Translations under genes and position numbers: made by a program
Assembly (NCBI GenBank): GCA_023424475.1
Contig: JAFADX010000321.1
Span: 1 to 11,228 of the forward strand
DNA length: 11,228 nucleotides
Source: Pseudomonadota bacterium
GTDB taxonomy: Bacteria > Pseudomonadota > Alphaproteobacteria > Acetobacterales > Acetobacteraceae
Reading direction: 5' to 3'
The notes under the pieces: generated by a model
Told to the model about the DNA's origin: nothing
What the model saw: the letters and a program-made list of their open reading frames with translations, nothing else
Databases searched by the model: none
Shown here: positions 1 through 6,334 of the stretch, piece after piece
Position numbering within the stretch: position 1 is the stretch's first letter
Layout: each line of letters begins with the position of its first letter

Positions 1-386
1 CCGCGGCCCTGCTCGCCGCCATCCGCGGCGGCAGGACCATGGCCGAGGCCGCCGAGGAGGCCGGGCTCGCGCCGCAGCGCGTCGGCCCGTTCGGGCGCAA
101 CCCGCAGGCCGCGGCCGCCGTGCCGGCCGAACTCGTCGCCCCGCTCTTCGAGGCGGGGCTCAACGAGGGCACCATGGTCGAGACGCGGGACGGTTTCGCC
201 GTCGCGCAGGTCGCCGAGATCGTGCCCTTCGACCCGGCCGGCGACCCGCTCGGCCTCGGCCGCATCCGCACCGAGGTGGAGCAGTCCATGCAAGGCGAGC
301 TCGACGAGCAGTTCGCCGTCGCCCTGCGCACCCGGGCCGGTGTCGACGTCAACCGAGGGCTGCTCGAACAGGTGACCGGCCGATGA
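1..386 (+). CDS. Peptidyl-prolyl cis-trans isomerase, PpiD/SurA type, C-terminal fragment
   Basis: This is the 3' end of a gene that begins outside the window. The frame is open from base 3 and stops with TGA at 384-386, giving about 127 visible residues. The visible part resembles the tail of alphaproteobacterial PpiD-like proteins, inner-membrane-anchored periplasmic chaperones with a parvulin domain that help outer-membrane and secreted proteins fold. Supporting features are the GPFGRN stretch, the segment from AELVAPLFEAGLNEG to GFAVAQVAEI (typical of the end of a parvulin-like domain), and a charged helical tail ending in LLEQVTGR. The N-terminal membrane anchor and most of the catalytic domain are not visible, so membership rests on the C-terminal pattern alone. 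The stop overlaps the trpE start as ATGA, which suggests translational coupling. I assign no symbol because the diagnostic part of the protein is missing. Confidence 0.72.
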   Translation, partial: AALLAAIRGGRTMAEAAEEAGLAPQRVGPFGRNPQAAAAVPAELVAPLFEAGLNEGTMVETRDGFAVAQVAEIVPFDPAGDPLGLGRIRTEVEQSMQGELDEQFAVALRTRAGVDVNRGLLEQVTGR

Positions 387-1897
387 GCGGGACCGACATC
401 GCCGCGGCCAGGGCCGCGCTGGAGGCCGGGCGCGGCGCCATCCTGGTGCGCGAGCGCGTCGCCGACCTCGACACCCCGGTCGGCGCCTTCCTCAAGTTGA
501 CGGGCGGCGCCCAGGCCAATGCCTTCCTGCTGGAATCGATCGAGGGCGGCGCGGCGCGCGGCCGCTATTCGGCGATCGGCATGGCGCCCGACCTGGTCTG
601 GCGCTGCCGCGGCGGCAAGGCGGAGATCAACCGCCACGCCCTCTCCGCCCCCCATGCCTTCGAACCCGAAGCCGGCCCCGCGCTGGACAGCCTGCGTCGC
701 GTGATCGGCGCGGCCCGCATGCCGGTGCCGGCCGGCCTGCCGCCGATGGCCGCCGGCCTCTTCGGCTATCTCGGCTACGACATGGTGCGGCTGATCGAGA
801 AGCTGCCGGAGACCAACCCCGACGTGCTCGGCATCCCCGACGCGGTGCTGACCCGCCCGACGCTGATGGCGGTCTTCGACCATGTGCGGGACACGCTGAC
901 GCTCTGCGCGCCGGTCTGGCCCGGCGGCGAGCCCGGCGCGGCGATCGAGGCCGCCGAGGCCCGGCTGGATGAGGCCGAGGCGGCGCTCGACCGGCCGGTG
1001 CCGCGCCCGGCGCCACCCGCCGTGCTGCCGAAGCTCGGCGAGCCGGACAGCAACTTCACCGAAGCCGGCTTCATCGCCGCGGTGGAGAAGGCGAAGGAGT
1101 ACATCCGCGCCGGCGACGCCTTCCAGATCGTGCCCTCGCAGCGCTTCTCGGTGCCCTTCGCGCTGCCGCCCTTCTCGCTCTACCGCGCGCTGCGCCGGAT
1201 CAACCCCGCGCCGTTCCTGGTGTTCGGCGATTTCGGCGGCTTTTCGGTGGTCGCCGCGAGCCCGGAGATCCTGGTGCGCTGCCGGGACAACACGGTCACC
1301 GTCCGCCCGCTGGCCGGTACCCGCCGGCGCGGCGCCACGCCCGAGGAGGACCGCGCGCTCGAGGTCGAGCTGCTGGCCGACCCGAAGGAACGCGCCGAGC
1401 ACCTGATGCTGCTCGACCTCGGCCGCAACGATGTCGGCCGCGTGGCCGAGATCGGCTCGGTCAAGGTCACGGCGCAGTTCCAGATCGAACGCTATTCCCA
1501 GGTCATGCACATCGGGTCCGAGGTGCAGGGCCGGCTGCGCGCCGGGCTCGACGCGCTCGACGCCTATGCCGCCGGCTTCCCCGCGGGCACCCTGACGGGT
1601 GCCCCCAAGATCCGCGCCATGGAGATCATCGAGGAACTCGAGCCCTCCCGCCGTGGCCTCTATGCCGGCGGCATCGGCTATTTCGGCGCCGATGGCGGCA
1701 TGGACACCTGCATCGCGCTGCGCACCGCACTGGTAAAGGACGGCATCATGCACGTGCAGGCCGGCGCGGGGGTGGTCGCCGATTCCAATCCCAGGGCGGA
1801 ATACGAGGAATGCCACCAGAAGGCGCGCGCCCTGTTCCGCGCCGCCGAGGAGGCCGTGCGCTTCGCCGCCGGCCGCCGCGAGCGTGGCAACGCCTGA
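383..1897 (+). CDS. trpE: Anthranilate synthase component I (TrpE)
   Basis: TrpE converts chorismate to anthranilate in the cytoplasm, using ammonia supplied by the TrpG glutaminase; this is the first committed step of tryptophan synthesis. The 504-residue length is normal for the family. The N-terminal domain carries the tryptophan feedback element LLES (residues 49-52), followed by RGRYSAIG. The chorismate-binding domain starts near residue 225 and includes INPAPF (273-278), AASPEILVR (291-299), RPLAGTRRRG (308-317), DLGRNDVGRV (345-354), VMHIGSEVQG (374-383) and PAGTLTGAPKIRAMEI (400-415). These are TrpE rather than PabB/MenF signatures, because the LLES site is intact. The ATG start overlaps the upstream stop by 4 bp. 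The partner trpG lies 1.5 kb downstream behind two other genes, so the two subunits are probably made from separate transcripts. Confidence 0.96.
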   Translation: MSGTDIAAARAALEAGRGAILVRERVADLDTPVGAFLKLTGGAQANAFLLESIEGGAARGRYSAIGMAPDLVWRCRGGKAEINRHALSAPHAFEPEAGPALDSLRRVIGAARMPVPAGLPPMAAGLFGYLGYDMVRLIEKLPETNPDVLGIPDAVLTRPTLMAVFDHVRDTLTLCAPVWPGGEPGAAIEAAEARLDEAEAALDRPVPRPAPPAVLPKLGEPDSNFTEAGFIAAVEKAKEYIRAGDAFQIVPSQRFSVPFALPPFSLYRALRRINPAPFLVFGDFGGFSVVAASPEILVRCRDNTVTVRPLAGTRRRGATPEEDRALEVELLADPKERAEHLMLLDLGRNDVGRVAEIGSVKVTAQFQIERYSQVMHIGSEVQGRLRAGLDALDAYAAGFPAGTLTGAPKIRAMEIIEELEPSRRGLYAGGIGYFGADGGMDTCIALRTALVKDGIMHVQAGAGVVADSNPRAEYEECHQKARALFRAAEEAVRFAAGRRERGNA

Positions 1898-2972
1898 CCT
1901 CGACCCGATCCTGAGGCTGCTCGAGGAGGCCCGCGATTCGGGGCGCTTCCTCGAAGCCGCGGCGGCACTGCGCACGCTGCGCGCCCTCGCCCCGGAGGAT
2001 ACCGGGGTGCAGATCGCCCTCGCCCGGGCCTGCTTCTGCGCCGGCCTGTGGAACGAGGGCTGGGACGCCTACGAGGTCCGCTTCCGCCTGATGCCGGAGG
2101 CCTATCCGCAGGTCATGCGCCAGGGCGCCGGCGGCCCCGAGCCGGTGCCCCCCTGGCGCGGCGGCGGGGTCCCGCCGGCCGTGCTGGTGATGGGCGAGCA
2201 GGGGCTCGGCGACACCATCCAGTTCGCGCGCTACCTGCCGCTGTTGCGCGAGCGCGGCGCGCATGTGCATGCCGTGCTCGATCCGCGCCTGCACCGGCTG
2301 CTCGGCCCGCTGTGCGCGGGGATCGACCTGCGTTCCTCCGCCGAGGGCGACGGCGTCGCGGTCGGCGCCTGGCTGCCGCTGCTGGGCCTGCCGCGCGCCC
2401 TGGGGCTCTGGCCCCAGCAATACCGTGGCCGCATCCCCTACCTCGCCGCGGATCCCGAACGGGTCGCGCGCTGGCGGCAGCGCATCGGGACCGAGGGCTA
2501 CCGCGTCGGCATCGTCTGGCAGGGCAACCCGGCCGCGCCGGTCGACCGGTACCGCTCGGCGCCGCTTGCCGCCCTGGAACCGCTCGCGGGGATGCAGGGC
2601 GTGCGGCTGGTCTCGCTGCAGAAGGGTCCGGGAGAGGAGCAGGAGGCGCCCTTCCCGCTCGACCGCCTCGGCCCCGAGCTCGACAACGGGCCGGATTGGT
2701 TCCTCGACACAGCGGCGGCGATCGAGGCGCTCGACCTCGTGGTCAGCGTCGATACCGCCGTGGTCCACCTCGCCGGCGCGCTCGGCAGGCCGGTGCTGAT
2801 GCTCGCCCATGGGCGGCATACCGACTGGCGCTGGCTGCAGGGGCGCGAGGACACGATCTGGTATCCGACCCTGCGCCTGGTGCGCTGCCCCGGCGGCGGG
2901 GCGGATTGGCGCCAGGCGGCGGCACGGGCCGCCTTCCTCATCCGGACGGGCGACCTGCCGGCGCCGCCCTGA
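1884..2972 (+). CDS. TPR protein with glycosyltransferase family 9-like domain
   Basis: This 362-residue protein has two parts. Residues 1-80 are helical and TPR-like, with a GLWNEGWDAYEVRF repeat near 54-67. Residues about 100-345 resemble the heptosyltransferase (GT9) GT-B fold, seen as GEQGLGDTIQFARYLPLL (104-121), VGIVWQGNP (208-216), SLQKGPGEE (244-252), SVDTAVVHLAGALGRPV (288-304), DWRWL (314-318) and WYPTLRL (326-332). TPR-GT9-like fusions of this kind are common in alphaproteobacteria with large sugar-coat or flagellin-modification loci; donor and acceptor are unknown. The GTG start at 1884 lies inside the last codons of trpE (14-bp overlap), has no obvious Shine-Dalgarno sequence, and is the only start that keeps the N-terminal helices. 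Translation is probably coupled to trpE. There is no evident metabolic link to tryptophan, so I infer a hitch-hiking insertion. Enzymatic activity is not proven by these motifs. Confidence 0.85.
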   Translation: MATPDLDPILRLLEEARDSGRFLEAAAALRTLRALAPEDTGVQIALARACFCAGLWNEGWDAYEVRFRLMPEAYPQVMRQGAGGPEPVPPWRGGGVPPAVLVMGEQGLGDTIQFARYLPLLRERGAHVHAVLDPRLHRLLGPLCAGIDLRSSAEGDGVAVGAWLPLLGLPRALGLWPQQYRGRIPYLAADPERVARWRQRIGTEGYRVGIVWQGNPAAPVDRYRSAPLAALEPLAGMQGVRLVSLQKGPGEEQEAPFPLDRLGPELDNGPDWFLDTAAAIEALDLVVSVDTAVVHLAGALGRPVLMLAHGRHTDWRWLQGREDTIWYPTLRLVRCPGGGADWRQAAARAAFLIRTGDLPAPP

Positions 2973-2988
2973 CGCCGGCCCGCCGGCC

Positions 2989-3192
2989 TCAGTGATAGAA
3001 CAGCATCAGCGCGTCGTAGAGCGAGGCGCCGGCCCAGCCGGCCGCCAGCACGATGACGAGCCAGACCGACACCGTGCCGATGCGGCCGCCGGCCGCGCCG
3101 CCCCAGCGCCGCAGGGCCAGGCCGAGCAGCACCAGCGCGACCAGCGCCCCCGCATAATGCCAGTGCAGCAGGGGCAGGATCTCCATCGTCAC
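2989..3192 (-). CDS. Small two-helix membrane protein, unknown function
   Basis: A 67-codon reading frame runs on the minus strand, convergent with the TPR/GT9-like gene (16-bp gap) and divergent from trpG. The predicted protein has two hydrophobic helices, roughly residues 13-27 and 40-60, joined by a short RRWGG...GGR basic/glycine loop, and it ends in LYDALMLFYH. The start is chosen as GTG at 3192-3190 because a GGAGG sequence (3205-3201, minus strand) lies 8 nt upstream. An ATG two codons later (3186-3184) is also possible but would be 14 nt from that sequence. The open frame extends further upstream to an ATG at 3375, but that extension is low-complexity Arg/Pro/Ala-rich and looks non-coding. 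I do not recognise the family. The hydrophobic pattern and good ribosome-binding site support a real gene, though the short length keeps confidence moderate. Confidence 0.6.
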   Translation of the reverse strand: MTMEILPLLHWHYAGALVALVLLGLALRRWGGAAGGRIGTVSVWLVIVLAAGWAGASLYDALMLFYH

Positions 3193-3200
3193 GGATGCAC

Positions 3201-3205
3201 CCTCC
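3201..3205 (-). promoter_or_regulatory. Ribosome-binding site of the small membrane protein
   Basis: The minus strand reads GGAGG here, 8 nt before GTG (3192) and 14 nt before ATG (3186). This spacing is the reason for preferring the GTG start. Confidence 0.5.
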
Positions 3206-3219
3206 GCGCCAGGCGCCTC

Positions 3220-3242
3220 GCCGTGCCGCCGGGCCGCACGGC
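3220..3242. repeat. Perfect 7-bp inverted repeat in the divergent intergenic region
   Basis: GCCGTGC (3220-3226) and GCACGGC (3236-3242) are exact reverse complements separated by 9 bases. The repeat lies between the small minus-strand membrane-protein gene and trpG. It could be an operator, or an RNA hairpin in the untranslated leader of the small gene. In DNA this GC-rich, chance 7-bp repeats are not rare. Confidence 0.4.
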
Positions 3243-3297
3243 AGCGGGGAACATCCGCATCTGCATGACTTGGCCGACCTCCTTCACGCTCCGCCGC

Positions 3298-3351
3298 AAG
3301 GCTAGGCCGGAAGCCGGGCGGGCGGGAACCCGGCCCGGTTCCGGCGGCCTT
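3298..3351 (+). promoter_or_regulatory. Long imperfect stem-loop upstream of trpG
   Basis: Three nested complementary segments are visible: AAGGC (3298-3302) with GCCTT (3347-3351), GCCGGAA (3306-3312) with TTCCGGC (3339-3345), and GCCGGG (3313-3318) with CCCGGC (3329-3334). Together they make an 18-bp interrupted stem with a small internal loop and a 4-nt bulge. A competing hairpin, GGAACC/GGTTCC (3325-3330 with 3337-3342), overlaps it, so two mutually exclusive folds are possible. The structure ends 35 nt before the trpG ATG. No U-rich run follows, so it is not a classical intrinsic terminator. A role in controlling the trpGDC-moaC-moeA transcript is possible but unproven. Confidence 0.35.
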
Positions 3352-3373
3352 GATTCCCCGCCCCGTCGGGTCC

Positions 3374-3378
3374 AAGGA
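3374..3378 (+). promoter_or_regulatory. Ribosome-binding site of trpG
   Basis: AAGGA lies 8 nt before the ATG at 3387, good spacing that supports this start for the first gene of the operon. Confidence 0.6.
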
Positions 3379-3386
3379 TCGTTCCC

Positions 3387-3986
3387 ATGATCCTGCTGAT
3401 CGACAACTACGACAGTTTCACCTTCAACCTCTTCCACTTCCTCGGCGACCTCGGGGCCCGGGTGGAGGTGCGGCGGAACGACGCCATCGACCCGCAGGGC
3501 GTGCTCGCCATGAAGCCCGAGGCCGTGGTGCTCTCGCCCGGCCCCTGCACGCCGACCGAGGCGGGGATCTGCCTGCCGCTGGTCGCGCTCGCGGCCGAGG
3601 TGAAGCTGCCGGTGCTCGGCGTCTGCCTGGGCCACCAGGCGATCGGCCAGGCCTTCGGCGCCAAGGTGGTCCGCGCGCCCGAGCCGGTTCACGGCAAGGT
3701 GTGGCAGGTTCACCACGATGGGCGGGACGTCTTCGCGGGCCTGCCCTCCCCCTTCGCCGCCACGCGCTACCACTCGCTGATCGTCGACCGGGCGAGCCTG
3801 CCCGACTGCCTCGAGGTCACGGCCTGGACCGAGGACGGGATCGTCATGGGGCTGAAGCACCGCGAACTGCCGATCTCGGGCGTGCAGTTCCATCCGGAGA
3901 GCATCGCCTCCGCCCATGGCCACGACCTGCTGCGGAACTTCCTGACGCTGGCGGGTGCCTCGATGGCGACGCCCGTCGCGGCCTGA
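3387..3986 (+). CDS. trpG: Anthranilate synthase component II, glutamine amidotransferase (TrpG/PabA)
   Basis: This class I glutamine amidotransferase releases ammonia from glutamine and passes it to TrpE. The 199-residue length is normal. The N-terminus has the family signature LIDNYDSFTFNL (4-15). The oxyanion-hole motif SPGPCTP is at 50-56, the nucleophile Cys80 is in GVCLGHQAIGQ, and the other catalytic residues His169 and Glu171 are in QFHPESI. VHGK (101-104) and RYHSL (127-131) are also typical. In many bacteria one such protein serves both anthranilate and p-aminobenzoate synthesis; whether that holds here cannot be told from this window. It is the first gene of a tight plus-strand cluster, 5 bp from trpD, with its own Shine-Dalgarno sequence and a structured leader. 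The start is well supported because the family begins almost exactly at MILLIDNYDSF. Confidence 0.95.
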   Translation: MILLIDNYDSFTFNLFHFLGDLGARVEVRRNDAIDPQGVLAMKPEAVVLSPGPCTPTEAGICLPLVALAAEVKLPVLGVCLGHQAIGQAFGAKVVRAPEPVHGKVWQVHHDGRDVFAGLPSPFAATRYHSLIVDRASLPDCLEVTAWTEDGIVMGLKHRELPISGVQFHPESIASAHGHDLLRNFLTLAGASMATPVAA

Positions 3987-3991
3987 CCGCC

Positions 3992-5017
3992 ATGTCGCTC
4001 AAGCCGATCCTGGCGCGTCTCGCCGCTGCCGAGCGCCTGGCCGAGACCGAGTCCGAGGAAGCCTTCGGCATCATCATGGAGGGCGAGGCGACGCCCGCGC
4101 AGATCGCCGGGCTTCTGATGGCGATGCGCGTGCGCGGCGAGACGGTTCCGGAGATGACCGGCGCCGTGCGCGCCATGCGCGCCCGCATGGTGGCGATCGA
4201 GGCGCCCGGGGATGCGATCGACATCGTCGGCACCGGCGGCGACGCGGCCGGCACGCTCAACATCTCGACCGCCGCGGCGATCGTCGTCGCCGGCTGCGGC
4301 GTGCCGGTCGCCAAGCACGGCAACCGGGCGCTCTCATCGAAGTCCGGCGCGGCGGATGCGATCTCCGCCCTCGGCATCTCGCTCGACATGCCCATCGAAC
4401 GCCTGCCGGCGGTGCTGGAGGAAGCCGGCATGGTCTTCCTGATGGCGCCGCGGCACCACGCCTCGATGCGCCACGCCGCGGGGCCCCGCGTGGAGCTCGG
4501 CACCCGCACCATCTTCAACCTGCTCGGCCCGCTCGCGAACCCGGCGCGGGTGAAGCGGCAGATGACCGGCGTCTTCGCCGCCGAATGGCTGCGGCCGATG
4601 GCCGAGACCCTGGCGCGCCTCGGCACCGAGCGCGCCTGGCTGGTGCATGGCCAGGGCCTCGACGAGCTGACGCTCGCCGGCGAGAGCCAGGTCGTCTCCC
4701 TCGAGACCGACGGCTCCCTCCGCGAGTTCACCCTCGTGCCCGAGGATGCCGGCCTGCCGCGCGCGCCGGCCGAGGCGCTGAAGGGCGGCGACGCGGCGCA
4801 GAACGCGGCGGCGCTCGAGGCCCTGCTCAAGGGCACCCCCGGGCCCTATCGCGACGTGGTGCTGCTCAATGCCGCCGCCTCGCTTATAGTGGCCGGACGC
4901 ACCGATACCCTGCGCGAGGGCGCCGCCCTCGCGGCCCGTGCCATCGACGAGGGCACCGCGCATGGCGTACTGACCCGCCTGCGCGCCGCCTGCCCGCCCA
5001 AGGACGCCGCAGCATGA
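3992..5017 (+). CDS. trpD: Anthranilate phosphoribosyltransferase (TrpD)
   Basis: TrpD joins anthranilate to phosphoribosyl pyrophosphate (PRPP), giving phosphoribosylanthranilate, the second step of the pathway. The 341-residue length is typical. Residues 1-70 form the helical N-terminal domain (EEAFGIIMEGEATPAQIAGLL is recognisable from 22). The PRPP and metal-binding glycine-rich loop GTGGDAAGTLNIST is at 80-93, then KHGNRALSSKSGAAD (108-122), MAPRHHASMRH (151-161) and RTIFNLLGPLANPA (172-185). All key blocks are intact. The frame stays open far upstream of 3992, but ATG 3992 is the start: it lies 5 bp after the trpG stop and gives the normal N-terminus MSLKPILARL. The stop overlaps the trpC start as ATGA, a sign of translational coupling. 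Confidence 0.96.
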   Translation: MSLKPILARLAAAERLAETESEEAFGIIMEGEATPAQIAGLLMAMRVRGETVPEMTGAVRAMRARMVAIEAPGDAIDIVGTGGDAAGTLNISTAAAIVVAGCGVPVAKHGNRALSSKSGAADAISALGISLDMPIERLPAVLEEAGMVFLMAPRHHASMRHAAGPRVELGTRTIFNLLGPLANPARVKRQMTGVFAAEWLRPMAETLARLGTERAWLVHGQGLDELTLAGESQVVSLETDGSLREFTLVPEDAGLPRAPAEALKGGDAAQNAAALEALLKGTPGPYRDVVLLNAAASLIVAGRTDTLREGAALAARAIDEGTAHGVLTRLRAACPPKDAAA

Positions 5018-5853
5018 ACGCGCCCCATGTCGCCACTTCCAAGGCCGACGACCTTTCCGTTCCCGATGTCCTCGTCCGCATCCTCATGGACAAGGAGAAG
5101 GAGGTCGCCGAGCGCATGGCGGCGACGCCTCAGGCCGAGATCGAGCGCGCCGCCGCGGCCGCGGCGCCGCCGCGCGACTTCGTCGGCGCCCTGTGCGAGC
5201 GCATCGGCGAGGGCCGCACCGGCCTGATCGCCGAGATCAAGCGCGCCTCGCCCTCGGGCGGGCTGATCCGCGACCCCTTCGACCCGCCGGCCCTGGCCAG
5301 GGCCTATGAGGCGGGCGGTGCCGCCTGCCTCTCCGTGCTGACCGATGCGCCCTACTTCCAGGGCCGGCGCGAGGACCTCGAGGCCGCGCGCGCGGCCTGC
5401 GGGCTGCCCGTGCTGCGCAAGGACTTCATGATCCACCCCTGGCAGGTCTTCGAATCCCGCGCCATGGGGGCCGACTGCATCCTGCTGATCATGGCGGCGC
5501 TGAAGGACGAGATGGCGACCGAACTGCTCGGCATCGCACGCTCGCTCGACATGTCCGTGCTGGTCGAAGTCCACGACCGCAAGGAACTCGACCGCGCGCT
5601 CGGGCTCAACACGCGGCTGATCGGCATCAACAACCGCGACCTGCGCACCCTGCAGACCGACATCGACACCACCGAGGCGCTCGCGCCGCTGGTGCCGGCC
5701 GACCGCCTGCCGGTGGCCGAGAGCGGCATCCGCACGCCCGCCGATGTCCGCCGCATGGCGATGGCCGGCGCCCACTGCATCCTGGTCGGCGAGCACCTGA
5801 TGCGCCAGGCGGACGTCACCGCCGCGGCGCGCGAGCTCGTCGAGGCGCGCTGA
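5014..5853 (+). CDS. trpC: Indole-3-glycerol phosphate synthase (TrpC)
   Basis: TrpC closes the indole ring, converting carboxyphenylaminodeoxyribulose phosphate to indole-3-glycerol phosphate. The 279-residue protein is a stand-alone TIM barrel, not fused to TrpF. The catalytic set of the family is visible in order: Glu74 and Lys76 in AEIKRASPS, Lys136 in LRKDFMI, Glu185 in LVEVHDR, Asn206/207 in GINNRDL, and Glu236-Ser237 in VAESGI; the phosphate site LVGEHLM (257-263) follows. The loop after the first catalytic pair reads SPSGG, where many homologues have SPSKG. The ATG at 5014 overlaps the trpD stop by 4 bp. The frame stays open further upstream, but only as an overlap of trpD and the end of trpG, and the family N-terminus fits 5014. 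The next gene, moaC, follows after 10 bp. Confidence 0.95.
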   Translation: MNAPHVATSKADDLSVPDVLVRILMDKEKEVAERMAATPQAEIERAAAAAAPPRDFVGALCERIGEGRTGLIAEIKRASPSGGLIRDPFDPPALARAYEAGGAACLSVLTDAPYFQGRREDLEAARAACGLPVLRKDFMIHPWQVFESRAMGADCILLIMAALKDEMATELLGIARSLDMSVLVEVHDRKELDRALGLNTRLIGINNRDLRTLQTDIDTTEALAPLVPADRLPVAESGIRTPADVRRMAMAGAHCILVGEHLMRQADVTAAARELVEAR

Positions 5854-5863
5854 GCGCCGCGCG

Positions 5864-6334
5864 ATGGCGCTGACGCATTTCGACGCGGCGGGGCGCGCCG
5901 CCATGGTCGATGTCTCGGCCAAGGACGAGACCTCCCGCACCGCGACCGCGCGCGGGCGCATCGTGATGGCGCCGACGACGCTGGCGCTGATCCGCGAGGG
6001 CCGCGCGGGCAAGGGCGATGTGCTCGGCGTCGCGCGCATCGCCGGGATCATGGCGGCGAAGAAGACCTCCGAACTGATCCCGCTCTGCCATCCCCTGATG
6101 ATCTCGAAGGTGGTCGTGGACCTCGAGCCCGCGGGCGAGGACGCGGTCGCCATCGAGGCGACGGTGACGCTGAGCGGCAGGACGGGCGTGGAGATGGAGG
6201 CGCTGACCGCCGTCACCGTCGCCGCGCTCACCGTCTACGACATGGTCAAGGCGGTGGATCGCGGCATGCGCATCGAGGATGTGCGCCTGGTCCACAAGGC
6301 CGGCGGCAAGTCGGGCGAATTCCATGGCGAGTGA
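5864..6334 (+). CDS. moaC: Cyclic pyranopterin monophosphate synthase (MoaC)
   Basis: MoaC works after MoaA in the first stage of molybdenum cofactor synthesis, turning 3',8-cyclo-7,8-dihydro-GTP into cyclic pyranopterin monophosphate. The 156-residue length is standard. Signatures are MVDVSAKDETSRTATA (14-29), GVARIAGIMAAKKTSELIPLCHP (55-77) and GVEMEALTAVTVAALTVYDM (108-127), with KAGGKSG (145-151) at the end. By alignment to the E. coli enzyme from memory, the likely catalytic residues are Lys50, His76, Glu110, Glu112, Asp126 and Lys129, and all are present. No strong Shine-Dalgarno sequence precedes the ATG, which lies 10 bp after trpC, so translation probably depends on upstream ribosomes. 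It overlaps moeA by 11 bp. Co-transcription with trpGDC is inferred from the spacing. Confidence 0.95.
   Translation: MALTHFDAAGRAAMVDVSAKDETSRTATARGRIVMAPTTLALIREGRAGKGDVLGVARIAGIMAAKKTSELIPLCHPLMISKVVVDLEPAGEDAVAIEATVTLSGRTGVEMEALTAVTVAALTVYDMVKAVDRGMRIEDVRLVHKAGGKSGEFHGE

Noticed and set aside
1746..2819. Long minus-strand open frame (357 codons) opposite trpE and the TPR/GT9-like gene
   Set aside because: The product is Arg/Gly/Ala/His-rich without any recognisable motif, and the plus strand carries clear conserved genes. It is a shadow frame produced by high GC.
3193..3375. N-terminal extension of the small membrane protein to the ATG at 3375
   Set aside because: The added 61 residues are Arg/Pro/Ala-rich with no structure and would cross both inverted repeats. 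The GGAGG before GTG 3192 supports the short form.
3265..3390. A 41-codon frame ending in an ATGA overlap with trpG, as a possible trp leader peptide
   Set aside because: It has one Trp codon only, no tandem Trp run, no well-placed Shine-Dalgarno sequence, and a low-complexity Arg/Gly/Pro-rich product. The overlap with the trpG ATG is likely chance.
4846..6231. Minus-strand open frame of 461 codons opposite trpC and moaC
   Set aside because: The opposite strand encodes TrpC and MoaC with all catalytic residues intact. The minus-strand product has no family features.
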